Source: Hsuehochloa calcarea (lineage: Eukaryota > Streptophyta > Magnoliopsida > Poales > Poaceae). Taken from it: a stretch of DNA of 64,000 nt. Below the pieces are notes generated by a model, which was given only the letters and a program-made list of their open reading frames with translations, had not been told where the DNA came from and did no database searches. Position numbers and translations under genes: made by a program. The first letter of the stretch is position 1; every line of letters begins with the position of its first letter. The stretch spans positions 1 through 64,000 of the forward strand of contig CM070604.1 of assembly GCA_036346395.1 (NCBI GenBank), in the 5' to 3' direction. Of this stretch, positions 54,763 through 64,000 are shown piece by piece.

Positions 54763-55507
54763 ATGGCAGCACGAGGACCCTCCTCTTGCCCATTAGCAGC
54801 CGCTCCTCTTCTTGCTCCTCCAACCCCTCGACCTCGGCCGTCGTCGTCTTCCTCCAGATGCTGCTGCTGCCTCCTCCTCCTCCGGATACCCAACACCAAT
54901 CGGCTCCTGCATACCCCTGCAAATATTGTCGTCGTCAATGCAAACAAGCGGCAGATGTACCCACGCCCTCGCCCTCGCCCTCGGCGTCGTTCTGCTCTGC
55001 TTGCTCCTCCACCGTCTGCCCTGCCGGAGGCCGCTGCTGCGTCCGTGCTCGTCGCTGGACTAGTCGGGGTCGCTGCCACCCTCCTGCTGGGCAAGGCACC
55101 TGCAGACGATGATGATTCTTCTTCCTCGCAGCAGCAAGGCCAGCAAGAAGAGTGCTCGGATTGCGGCGGCACGGGGCTGTGCCCGCGGTGCAAAGGGGAG
55201 GGCTTCGTCTTCAAGAAGCTGTCTGACGAGACGGCCAGCAAGGCCAGGAAGGCAGCCAAGAACATGGCCACCAGATACACCGCAGGGTAATCCATAATCC
55301 CCAATCCATCCATTCTTACATAGTATTATTGCTCCAATTCTACATCCATCCATGTTGGAATCAATTTATAACTTGGGAGTTGCATCGCCATGGATGGATC
55401 GCAGGCTGCCGACCAAGTGGACGTATTGCAACCGGTGCTCCTCCACTCGCTCTTGCACAACCTGCGGAGGCTCCGGCAGAACAAGAACCACTGTCACCAA
55501 CACCTAG
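54763..55507 (+). CDS. plastid-type DnaJ zinc-finger protein (two exons)
   Basis: Exon 1 is 54763-55286 and exon 2 is 55405-55507, joined at GG|gtaatc...cgcag|GCTG, giving 208 residues and a TAG stop. The ATG in GCCATGGC at 54763 is the first good start. Residues 1-75 are Ala/Ser/Arg/Pro-rich with few acids, like a chloroplast transit peptide. Residues 94-110 are hydrophobic (VLVAGLVGVAATLLL). The C terminus has CxxCxGxG pairs at C131-G138 (CSDCGGTG) and C140-G147 (CPRCKGEG), and after a charged helix CNRC at 183-186 and CTTCGGSG at 192-199. Such DnaJ-type zinc fingers without a J domain act in thylakoid or Rubisco assembly and redox quality control; which role applies here is unknown. Converges with the LPA1 gene. 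Confidence 0.85.
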
Positions 55508-56198
55508 GCCTAGCCTAGTTAGTAGTTAGGGCACATCAATCAACTATGGAGTATCATCGATCAGGTAATTATATTCTGCTGTACTGTTGTACTAATCCAT
55601 TGCTGCAACATACATCAATGGAGTCCCATCGATTGTTATTGTGCATTCCTCCTCCTATTAGTATCAGTGTACACATGGGAGTATTAACAATATATATATA
55701 TATACTCATATACTAATTATAAGATACTCCAATACAAATCACACGGAAAAATTGCAAGAGAGTCCATAGTTTTAGTATGTTTTGTAAATACCTTCATATT
55801 CGCGTATAAAAAGGAGTATGTCTAAAAAAAAATTGAACATACCACCTCTAAAAATGTATAAATACCACATAATTTATATACTCGTATACTACACATACAT
55901 ACTTTCGATTGTACAAGATACCTCTATTCGTTGTGAGATACGGAATAGGGAGTAACTACACCCGGGAGTAGCAAAAAGGCTTCCTCTATATATATATACT
56001 GCCCTGCTCCAGTCCACACAAACTACAGGCAGGCAAATACCACCACTAGACCACGTCTGATCTTACAACACCACCAGAGTTACCTCACCTCAGGTTGCCC
56101 TGCACTGAACACCTATGCTAGCTAGTAAAACTGGAGTTCTCTTCTAACAAGATTGAGCTAGCACTTCAAAGGCCGCCACTTCATAAAAGAAGTGAGCG
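55508..56198. other. convergent intergenic region
   Basis: The 3' flanks of two converging genes. A short TATATA tract is at about 55690-55705. No further gene is seen. Repeated TATACTCGTATACT-like phrases at 55705-55885 are low complexity. Confidence 0.5.
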
Positions 56199-59100
56199 CT
56201 ACTGTTGCCGGGGAGGCGATCGATACAACCGTACCATGTCGCGCGAGCATCTTCTCCTGATCTTGGCATCACTGCTACTGTTTCCACCAGTCACGAGAGG
56301 GTATGCGCATGGCATCTCTGCACCAGCGGCTTCTCTTGTCATTTCCAAAAACAGATCCAGGCTGTGCTTGTATTCCCCCTCCATGGCATCACCCTCATCA
56401 GCTCCACCCAGGGTTGGGGGCTTCTTCAGGCTCTGCTGCTCATCGTCCGACCAGTAGCCGTTTTCTGTCACATCCTTCATGGCTAGATCATCATACTCCT
56501 CGTCAGACTTAGTGGAATGCTCATCGACAGAGCCTGCTTCCATCTGCTCATGTTTATCATACACACATCAGGGATAAAATTCCAAAAAGGATTATCTTAT
56601 CAGTAAAGTGCACTTTTCTTTCTTTTAAACTTGTTCTTTTCTCTCTCTAGAATGCAGCACCAAAGGAGTAGGACTCATTTTTATGTCTAACTCTCCAATT
56701 CTATTCATGCTCGAATTACATCCACAGGGTATGAGCAGTAATAATGGTAAGTTTCACATTTCCATTTTTATGTTTCAAACGCTCGAGATGACATGCATAT
56801 AAAAGCGGTATAAAACACTCAAGATCACCTCATGACATCATACTGGTATATTTATTTACATATGCACATGGAAAAGAAACGGCAGACTACTGTGCATTCT
56901 GACTATAGTAAAATCGTTTATAGCTTGCAAATGAAAGACAATACCAAATACTGTATTTCTCAACAGACTGCATCTACATATTTCATATGAAAGAATTGCA
57001 TCTACTGCAGATCATATAGATTTTCCTACAGGCAAGTCGAGTTATTTCTTAATGATCAACTTCATCCAATGTATGCTGTTAAGAAAAAATTGGAGGACAA
57101 GATGATGAATAATATATATTATTTTTACACAACCTCCTGAATGTCCTTTTCTTCTTCAGTTAGATCCTCATCAGTCTCTGCATCACGGGGATAATCAACT
57201 TCTTCTTCACTGCCAAACACTGAATACTCCTCCATAAGCTGTATTAGTTCAAACCATGTGTCAGCCCAAGCACAGCATCAGTATTCTACTCAACAAACTT
57301 CATATTTGGCTACAGATACATATCGTATATGAAAAATCTGAAGCTTCCATATCTGTACATATAACTACCATGACTGGTGCAGCATTTGTGAAAAACATTA
57401 TATTTCATCGTAGCATCACTTATTTTCCATGTGCACAATCAATTGTGAAATATCAGAATCACAAAAAAAACTAAGAGGCAAACCTCTTTGGAAGGGTCCT
57501 CTGACATCTTTGGTGAGCTGCAACACGAGGAAGAATATCTACTCCCCGTATCTATCCCGTCAGCCCTTGAGTCATCAACACTTCCAGCATGACTGGTGCC
57601 TCCTGTATTACTTGGCCATGCACTAATCCCAAAAGAGCCAAACTGAAGATTGACAGTCTCTGCCTTCCCAATTTGCAATGGGCCATACAGAGGATTTCCA
57701 ACAGACTTCTCACTGCTTGTGCTATCATTTATGGTTCCATTGCTATCACCGGCATCCACAGGCCATGCCTTAGCAACTGAACCATCGGTGTTAAGGAGAG
57801 CCATCAGATTCCTAGAAGACCCTTTCCTTTGAATCAGCTGAAACATGCCCTTGGAACTCAACGAGTTTGCAGCGCACTGGTTCCTGTACTCTTCATCTAC
57901 TATAGCTACAGTATTTGTATGGGGGTAGTACAACTGCTCCCCAGCTTCTCGACGGCGAAGGCAGCTAAAAACTGTGGCATGTATAGCTGCCACACTCCGG
58001 TCAACATTGGTATTATTAATCTTGGGCACCAGATATTTGTCGGCCCGATTGCAAAGGTACTCCTGGATAGCTCTAATATTCCGTATGTACTTAATATATC
58101 TGTTCTTTGCCGGATCAAGTGTCATGTACTTTGCACGGACCGCAAACCGTTCCATGTGCTTCTCCTCATTTGTAATATATACCATAAATGGTATTATGGA
58201 AGGATGACTCTTCATTAGCCCCATCTATCAGACAAGAGAAATAAAAGAACTTCATTGCATACTCTAAAAGAAAAGGAAGGTAATTATGGAAATATAAAAT
58301 AATGCAAATTAAAATAGAGAAAAACAACTCCACATGTAAATGGGCATCCATATACTATCTTAGCCCTCCAAAGTGCCTTAAGATTCGTGCAAAAGGAAAA
58401 GAAGGTGTGATGGTGGTTTGAATTTTGAAAGTTTGCTTTTCAAGGTACATTTGATGGTGGTGATAGTATATGGACGTCCATATACATGTGGAAAAAACAT
58501 TCTCAATAAAATAACATGGTTGTTGACCATACGCACCACAAAATTCAGGCTTAAATGAACTCCTTCTACAATTACAGATTCTTTCCGCTCCTCCCAAGCC
58601 GTAATTAATCTGTCAAGGCTGCCAATGACCATCTCACTCTGCGCTTTGAATCCTTCTATTGCCAATTGCTTGTTGCTTATCAATTCAGTTATAGGAAGCA
58701 ATTCAGAGGATCTGTGATTAGGTTTATCATCTGAAGTTCCACCATCTTTGTCTCCATTTGAATTTGAATGAGAAATATCAGCGAGTTTATTTGCCTTGTG
58801 TTTCGCCTTAGCTTGAGCAACTGCAATAGGGTCTAGATAATTTCCTGCATGGTATGTTGAAGCGTAGAGAAGAGGATTTTGTTTTTCATCTACAAAGCTC
58901 CTCATCATGTGCCGTATGGAGTCAGTAGAAACTACTGTGGTGATACCCAACCTACCACCCTGGAGGAAATAAACAACCAGGGTAAGGAATTACAGAAGAG
59001 TCATTGCGATACACTTCTATCAAGCAAGGCAAGTTTTTCCATGGATACATGGATAGTATGTGATTCAATACTAATCTGTGCAAAAGATGTTAATCAACTT

Positions 59101-60462
59101 GTGTCTACCAATTGAGGGCTGCCCTAGCTAAATATGTAAAATTACCAATAAAGATGATAGAGTGGACTTGCCACATCCACTTGTCCCACATAACAGTACT
59201 GTCACTGATTGCTTTCTCTCCTTAATCCTGGTGTAAAACATGGGGAAACACACAAAAGGAACTATCACTGATGACAAAAATGTCTATGAAAATACATTCA
59301 ATTTATGAAGGTCGGTGGCAGAGTTTAGTTGCATATCTATTATGTGAACTCAGGAAACAAACAAGACCAGCAAAATCACGTTAAAATATTACCTGCAGGC
59401 AAGAAGCAAGTCAGCTCTCTGATTGGGCCCAACATACTTGTACAAAGCCAGGGCATCACATACAACATTTAGGAACTCCTCCCTCGAAACAACAATAGTT
59501 GTCTTGGTCTTGTACAATTCAAATGGTACGTTAGTAGTTGCTTCCATGTTTTCTGTGCTCAATGCCTCAGCAGCTTCCGGGCCATTTTCCTCTGTCAGTC
59601 CTTCCGGATCTGATGAATCCAAGAATCCACTCATCATCACATCGCATACTCTCTTGCTGATCTGGTGACAGCAACAAGGAACATGAGTTCATAACAAACA
59701 GCATAACCAAACTGGAAATTAAATAAGGCAGATGAGGGGACAAAAACTGACTGAAGTCGATTTAAGATTGTAGATGCACAAATATGCAGCCTTTCAGCTG
59801 CAATAGCTATCACCTAAAGTTCCAAAGCAAAAGAGCACAGGCAAACAACAACTAGCAGAGGGGCATAGAAATTGTAAGAGTATGGCCCGAGTCATGTATG
59901 TTCGGTGTAACATAATAATAGCTCACAAAAGAATAGTAATTCATATACGAGCGACGCGCAAAGGAAAAACGTTTTGCTGACAGGACCTGCGATAAATACC
60001 CTTAATCAAGTATACATCAATTCCAGTGATACGAACAAATCTTTCCATGCGAAAAGAACCCCCAGCCGAATGATCATGAGAAGGATGGTTACGCTATGAT
60101 GTTCAGTCTGGTCTAATCATCTAGAACCATAAATCATGGAGATATTAAGACAAGGAAATTCACACAACACCGAATTCAGAAAAGGAGGCACCTTTCCGTG
60201 CAAGAAGTAACCACATCATCATCATCACCAACCTAAGTCGTATCTTGTGTCAGCATCAGGCGGGCCATGTTGAGCAGAGCAGAAGAGGACTGACTGTTAA
60301 GGAAGAGAAGAGAGAGACCCGATATACCTTGAAGGCGTGGCGGGCCTTGCAGCCCATGAGCTGGAGCGTGCTCTGCAGGACTGGGCGCGTGTAGCGGAAG
60401 GTCCTCCGGCCGCGGTCGGCGACGGCAATGTAGAGCAGTTTGGAGGGCGGCGCCTCGGCCAT
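56199..60462 (-). CDS. LPA1: LPA1-like P-loop NTPase (2-phosphoglycerate kinase-related)
   Basis: Seven coding exons on the minus strand: 60462-60328, 59661-59393, 59227-59146, 58959-58537, 58224-57484, 57238-57134, 56543-56199; all joints have GT-AG and keep frame, giving 699 residues. The N terminus MAEAPPSKLLYIAV, the RYTRPVLQSTLQLMGCKARH motif, Walker A at residues 149-156 (GTSGCGKS), then GITTVVSTDSIRHMMRSF, VEGVHLSLNF, and FAVRAKYMTLDPAKNRYIKY are the hallmarks of plant LOW PHYTIC ACID 1 proteins. Residues about 560-640 are acidic. Rice and maize-type LPA1 loss lowers seed phytate; the family resembles archaeal 2-phosphoglycerate kinase, but the reaction in plants is unsettled. Nothing suggests inactivation. 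An in-frame upstream start at 60638 with an extra 57-nt exon is possible. A broken copy of the 5' end lies at 62959-63489. Confidence 0.93.
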
Positions 60463-60740
60463 GTCCCCCTGCAGTTGCAAAGCAAGAAAGCGAGCAAGGG
60501 AAGGGATCCAATAAATTATTGGTCCAATCAAGCAAGGCAGCGAATCAAGAAATCGAGCAAGGGAAGGGAGTAGTGATCCACCTCGACCTCGAGAGGGGGG
60601 AGTGGAGGAGGGGTGTTTGAGTCCGCGCATTGCGGCATGGAGGTGGTGGGGATGGGGCGGCGGCGGCGGAGGCGGTGCGGCTGCAGATGTCAGGGCCTCC
60701 ACGCAGCGCGCGCCCATGGCGTCAACATGGCCGCGACCCG
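60463..60740 (-). promoter_or_regulatory. LPA1 5' leader with possible extra first exon
   Basis: A block 60638-60582 starting ATGCCGCAATGCGCG can be spliced (GTCGAG|gtggat ... ctgcag|GGGGACATGG) in frame to the MAEAPPSK exon, adding 21 residues. The intervening 60581-60469 has intron-like borders. Without this choice the stretch is a 5' untranslated leader with an intron. Direct repeats of GGAAGGGAGTAGTG/GGAAGGGATCC-like phrases flank a CAAGCAAGG motif. Confidence 0.5.
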
Positions 60741-61115
60741 CGAGTCACCACCCTCCTCAAGTCCAGTCCCCGTTTCGTTTGTGTAAAACGTTTCAAACGA
60801 GTGGGTTTTATTACCGGCTTTTTCGAAATCGGAAGTCGTACACAACAGAGAAAAGCCAAAAGCCATCGAGTGACAGCTTACCGTGGCTTCCCATGGCTCC
60901 TGTTCCGACTTTGTCCCTAAAGTTGGGTGGTCATTACCAACTTTTACTATGAGTCACCACCCTCCTCAAGTCCAGTCCCCGTTTCCCTTCCTTGGGTTTG
61001 TGTAAAGCCGAAAACGTTTCAAACGGGTGGGTTTTATTACCGGCTTTTTCGAAACCGGAAGTCGTACACAACGGAGGAAAGCCAAAAAGCCATCGAGTGA
61101 CAGTCTCTAAAGTTG
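60741..61115. repeat. 211-bp tandem duplication upstream of LPA1
   Basis: GAGTCACCACCCTCCTCAAG starts at 60741 and again at 60952. Both copies continue through CGTTTCAAACG.GTGGG, TTTTATTACCGGCTTTTTCG and AAGCCATCGAGTGACAG. A third partial copy of the TTTTATTACCGGC...ATCGAGTGACGG part is at about 61475-61545. Confidence 0.75.
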
Positions 61116-61950
61116 TGTGATCATTACCCGCTTTTACTACAGAACAAAACCCCTCTCCCCATCAGTCTCCCCCGCCCGAACCCTAACCCTAGCGTCGCCC
61201 CGCCCGCCTGCATCCTCCTCTCTCCTCCTCCTCCCTCCTCTCTCCCGCGCTGCCACCTTGCCCCGTCTCTGTCCTCCTCCCCGCGCATGGTGCCCAAGCG
61301 ATCGCCGCCTTCTCCTCCTCCCCTGAGCGGTGCCGCCCCACCCTCCTCCTCCTCCCCTGATCCGCCACTCTCCCCCTCTCCTCCTCCTCTGAGCGGTGCC
61401 ACCCCTCCCTTCTCCTCCCCCGATGCGATCATTGCTGTCCTCCACCGATGTCGCCAGTTTTTTTGTTCGACAGCTTTTATTACCGGCTTTTTCGAAGCCA
61501 AAAACCGCATATAACGTAGGAAAGTCGAAAATCCATCGAGTGACGGCTTCCCGTGGCCCCCCGTTCCAACTTTGCCCCTAGAGTTGGATGGTAATTACCC
61601 GCATTTACCACAGAACGAAACCCCCCTCCCAACCGGCCTCCCCCGCCCGGACCCTAACCCTAGCACCGCCCCACCCGCCCGCATCCTCCTCCATCCTCTC
61701 TCTCCCGTGCCGCCGCCCGCCCTGTACCCGCCCTCCTCCCAACGCGCGGCGCCCGAGCGATCATCACCCTACCCTTCTCCTCCTCCCCTAAGCGTTGCCA
61801 CCCCGCCCTCCTCCTCCTCCTCCCCCGAGCCACCACCCTCCCCTTCTCCTCGTCCTCCGAGTGGTGCCACCCCTCCCTTCTCCTCCCCCGACGCGATCAC
61901 TACTGCCCTCCACCAATGTCACCAGTTTCTTTTTGTTCAACTTTCTTTTT
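61116..61950. repeat. duplicated Pro/Ser-codon-rich block
   Basis: The section from CATTACCCGCTTTTACTACAG (61118) recurs from AATTACCCGCATTTACCACAG (about 61590), with CCCCCGCCCG.ACCCTAACCCTAGC in each, and C/T-rich stretches rich in CCTCCTCCTC. Long open frames arise from the composition, and I do not treat them as genes. The ACCCTAACCCTAG phrase is telomere-like but also a common plant leader motif (telo-box). Confidence 0.65.
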
Positions 61951-62029
61951 TTTCTTTTTCTGTTGTAAATGAATTATTTATGTAATATTTTTTTATTGTA
62001 ATAACTATCTATATAATAATTGTTTATTG

Positions 62030-62250
62030 TTTATTGTTGTTAATTATATTAATCATCGTTAATTGCGGTCAATTGTGTTAATTGTCGTTAGTTGCCGTTA
62101 ATTGCAGTCAATTACGTTAATTGTGTTATATTGTCGTTAATTACGGTTAATTATCATTAATTACGATTAGTTGTTGTTAATTGTAGTAGTTGTCGTCAAT
62201 TGTTGTTAATTACGGTAGTTGTCGTAAAGTGTCGTTAGTTGTCGTTAAAT
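62030..62250. repeat. minisatellite of TTGTCGTTAA/TTGCGGTCAA type units
   Basis: Around twenty degenerate copies of a 9-11 bp unit, TTGTCGTTAA with variants TTGCGGTCAA, TTACGTTAA and TTACGGTTAA, run in tandem over about 220 bp. There is no open frame of note. Confidence 0.75.
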
Positions 62251-62958
62251 GACATCAAATAAGTCATCATTTGCCTCAGGAGCATTTCAGACATTTACCA
62301 ACTCAGAAGCTACAGGTAGCCTACCTAAAAGCCAGACAGACAAACACTAAATCTTTTTAGCTCGGTGTTCAACCCTACAACCGTCAGCCCTACAGCCCAG
62401 CTGAAAGTAGTTTTTTAGAAAATCTACAACCGTGCCAAACATGTCATTATTTTGTTGGTCTCTCGTCTTAGAGTCAAGGGCAACGACTCCAGGACATTGC
62501 AAAAGTACGACATTTGTTGTAGGACACCGAAAAGTTGATAATTGGCTGATAAACACTACAAAATCGAGGTCATTTGTCAGAAGACACTACACCTATTAAA
62601 AAATTGGCTACAGGTCACTCAACTTTTGCATCCTTAGCTAATGGACACCCAAAAATTGTGTCTTGGCCAAAAGACACTAGAATTGTGTGTATATTTACTA
62701 TTAGACACTCTTCTTATTAAAATAATATATCTGGCTGATTAGGAGAAAGAAACTTTGTAAAATGACCTCAATGCACAGTGCATGGCTCAGTGCGGCACAA
62801 TACTGCACAGTGACACAGAGAGAGAAAGAGCATGGGAGGCGGCGACATGGAACATGGGAGCACAGTGACACAGTGACACGGAGAGGTGGGATAGGGGATC
62901 ACGAAAACAATAAAAATGGAATTCCAGGGTCATAAGGAGTTTGTTGGTGGGCCATGTT
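62251..62958. other. repeat-like spacer between LPA1 copies
   Basis: No gene is seen. 62365-62450 (CTACAACCGTCAGCCCTACAG, GAAAGTAGTTTTTTAGAAAATC) and 62490-62720 (repeated GGACAC/AGACACT phrases such as TTGTAGGACACC, AAAAGACACTAG) look like transposable-element sequence but cannot be named. 62800-62885 repeats CACAGTGACACAG-type phrases. Confidence 0.4.
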
Positions 62959-63489
62959 GTATCTTGTGTCAGCATCAGGCGGGCCATGTTGAGCAGAGCA
63001 GAGCAGAGCAGACAGAAGAGGACTGACCGTTAAGGAAGAGAAGAGAGAGACCCGATATACCTTGAAGGCGTGGCGGGCCTTGCACCCCATGAGTGGGCGT
63101 GCTCTGCGGGGCCGGCGCGTGTAGCGGAAGGTCCTCGGCCATGATCGGCGGCGACAATGTAGAGCGATTTGGAGGCGGCGCCTCGGCCATGTCCCCTGCG
63201 GTTGCAAAGCAAGAAAGCGAGCAAGGGAAGGGATCCAATAAATTATTGGTCCAATCAAGCAAGGCATCGAATCAAGAAATCGAGCAAGGGAAGGGAGTAG
63301 TGATCCACCTCGACCTCGAGAGGGGGGAGTGGAGGAGGGGTGTTTGAGTCCGCGCATTGCGGCATGGAGGTGGTGGGGATGGCGGCGGACGCGTTGGAGG
63401 CGGTGCGACTGCAGATGTCAGGGCCTCCACGCACGCGCGCCCATGGCGTCCACATGGCCACGACCCGCGAGTCACCACCTCCTCAAGTC
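62959..63489 (-). pseudogene. duplicated 5' end of the LPA1-like gene, broken
   Basis: This stretch is colinear with 60240-60763, from GTATCTTGTGTCAGCATCAGG through the exon-1 region, the leader with its donor (GTCGAG|gtggat) and the MPQCADSNTPPP start, to CACCTCCTCAAGTC. Exon 1 here has indels that shift the frame (about 63075-63200) and GAGCAGA is expanded. No exons 2-7 follow on the left, so the copy could at most give a short truncated product. It lies in the same orientation as the functional gene. Confidence 0.88.
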
Positions 63490-64000
63490 GATCCGTTTCC
63501 GACTCGGACTAATTTAGCCCCATTGCGCAACAAAAATTCCAAAAATAGCCCCGATAATTTCAAAATTCCAAAAATAGCCCCCCCATGGTACTAGATGCCA
63601 TCGGGGACGGTAGCACCTTGGTGCTGCCCCACGTGGGCAAAAAAAAAAATTTTTTTTTTCAAAAAATTAATTAATAATATTTGTTGAACGATTTTTTAAA
63701 TATGCAAAATGAGCTCAAAAAATTATGAAATTTTTTGTGGAGTCTCCTCGCATAGTTTTTATGCTTGTGTAATTTTTTGAAATTTTATGCATTCTTTTTT
63801 TTCTGCAAAATTCTTTAAAGTCTAATGTTTGTAGGAATTTTCTAATATAGCAAATGAGGTCCAAACATTATGAATGTTTTTTTCCATACTCCCTACACAG
63901 TGGAATTGATTGTGTAAATTTTACAAAATTTTATATGCTCTGAAATTATATCGACAAATTCAGGGTTTAGGTCTCAAAAATTAGGACGAGACGTTTCAGA
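63490..64000. other. AT-rich repeat-like sequence, no gene
   Basis: Contains CAAAAATAGCCCC in two adjacent copies (63530-63580), a short inverted pair GGTAGCACC/GGTGCTGCC at about 63608-63626, then A/T-rich sequence with poly-A/poly-T at 63638-63665. It may be part of a transposable element running off the window. Confidence 0.4.

Noticed and set aside
60602..60952. Plus-strand frames opposite the LPA1 leader
   Set aside because: Shadows of the GC-rich leader on the other strand; the same shadows recur over the duplicated copy at 63.3 kb.
61113..61985. Pro/Ser-rich proteins of 130 residues
   Set aside because: They arise from CCTCCTCC composition in a duplicated block and have no domain. 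The two copies do not preserve a common reading frame with a conserved start.

Overview
This is plant nuclear DNA from the very end of a chromosome, almost certainly a grass (Poaceae). Three things support this: a plant-type CCCTAAA telomere tract at 8866-9007 whose orientation puts the physical end to the left; a well preserved LPA1-type (LOW PHYTIC ACID 1) P-loop gene with GC-rich first exon; and a dense nest of plant LTR retrotransposons and Helitron ends. The species cannot be fixed from the sequence.

Layout. 1-8865: an array of CCTGGG/CCCTGGG, best read as the telomere itself miscalled by nanopore base calling rather than as a real satellite. 8866-9007: correctly called CCCTAAA/CCCTACA repeats grading into degenerate sequence. 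9008-15150: subtelomeric sequence with a broken, partial PDR-type ABCG transporter gene (minus strand, 10.0-13.0 kb). 15150-20080: a LINE RNase H-like relic, LTR-like sequence with a primer-binding-site-like motif, and a decayed Tat-lineage Ty3/gypsy pol (minus). 20232-23585: a Ty1/copia LTR plus truncated gag, itself hit by a clean 720-bp solo LTR. 23927-33097: a full-length chromodomain-type gypsy element (E1) with 5-bp target duplication GTTTC. 33098-33935 and 40666-41256: an RPA70-like OB-fold gene and the 3' terminus of a Helitron, split by E1 and by a second, internally deleted gypsy element (E2, 33936-40660, target duplication AATTT). 41257-42676: the right part of an older related LTR. 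42677-48140: a second Tat-lineage element (pol on minus) with the opposite-strand coiled-coil extra ORF typical of that lineage and a hairpin minisatellite with higher-order structure. 49365-54303: a candidate minus-strand Helitron holding a solo LTR and a degenerate AT-rich tandem repeat.

Genes. Only two host genes look intact, and they converge. A small plastid-type DnaJ zinc-finger protein (two exons, plus strand, 54763-55507, 208 aa) and an LPA1/2-phosphoglycerate-kinase-like protein (seven exons, minus strand, 56199-60462, 699 aa). The first exon and upstream region of the LPA1 gene are duplicated as a broken copy at 62959-63489, with several tandem and low-complexity duplications between the copies.

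I found no convincing new biological system. The most consequential observation is that about 14% of the window is probably a base-calling artefact of a telomere. The most interesting real structures are the higher-order hairpin minisatellite in the Tat element, the gypsy element that lost everything between its primer binding site and RNase H yet still has paired LTRs and a target duplication, and the insertions nested in an RPA-bearing Helitron remnant.
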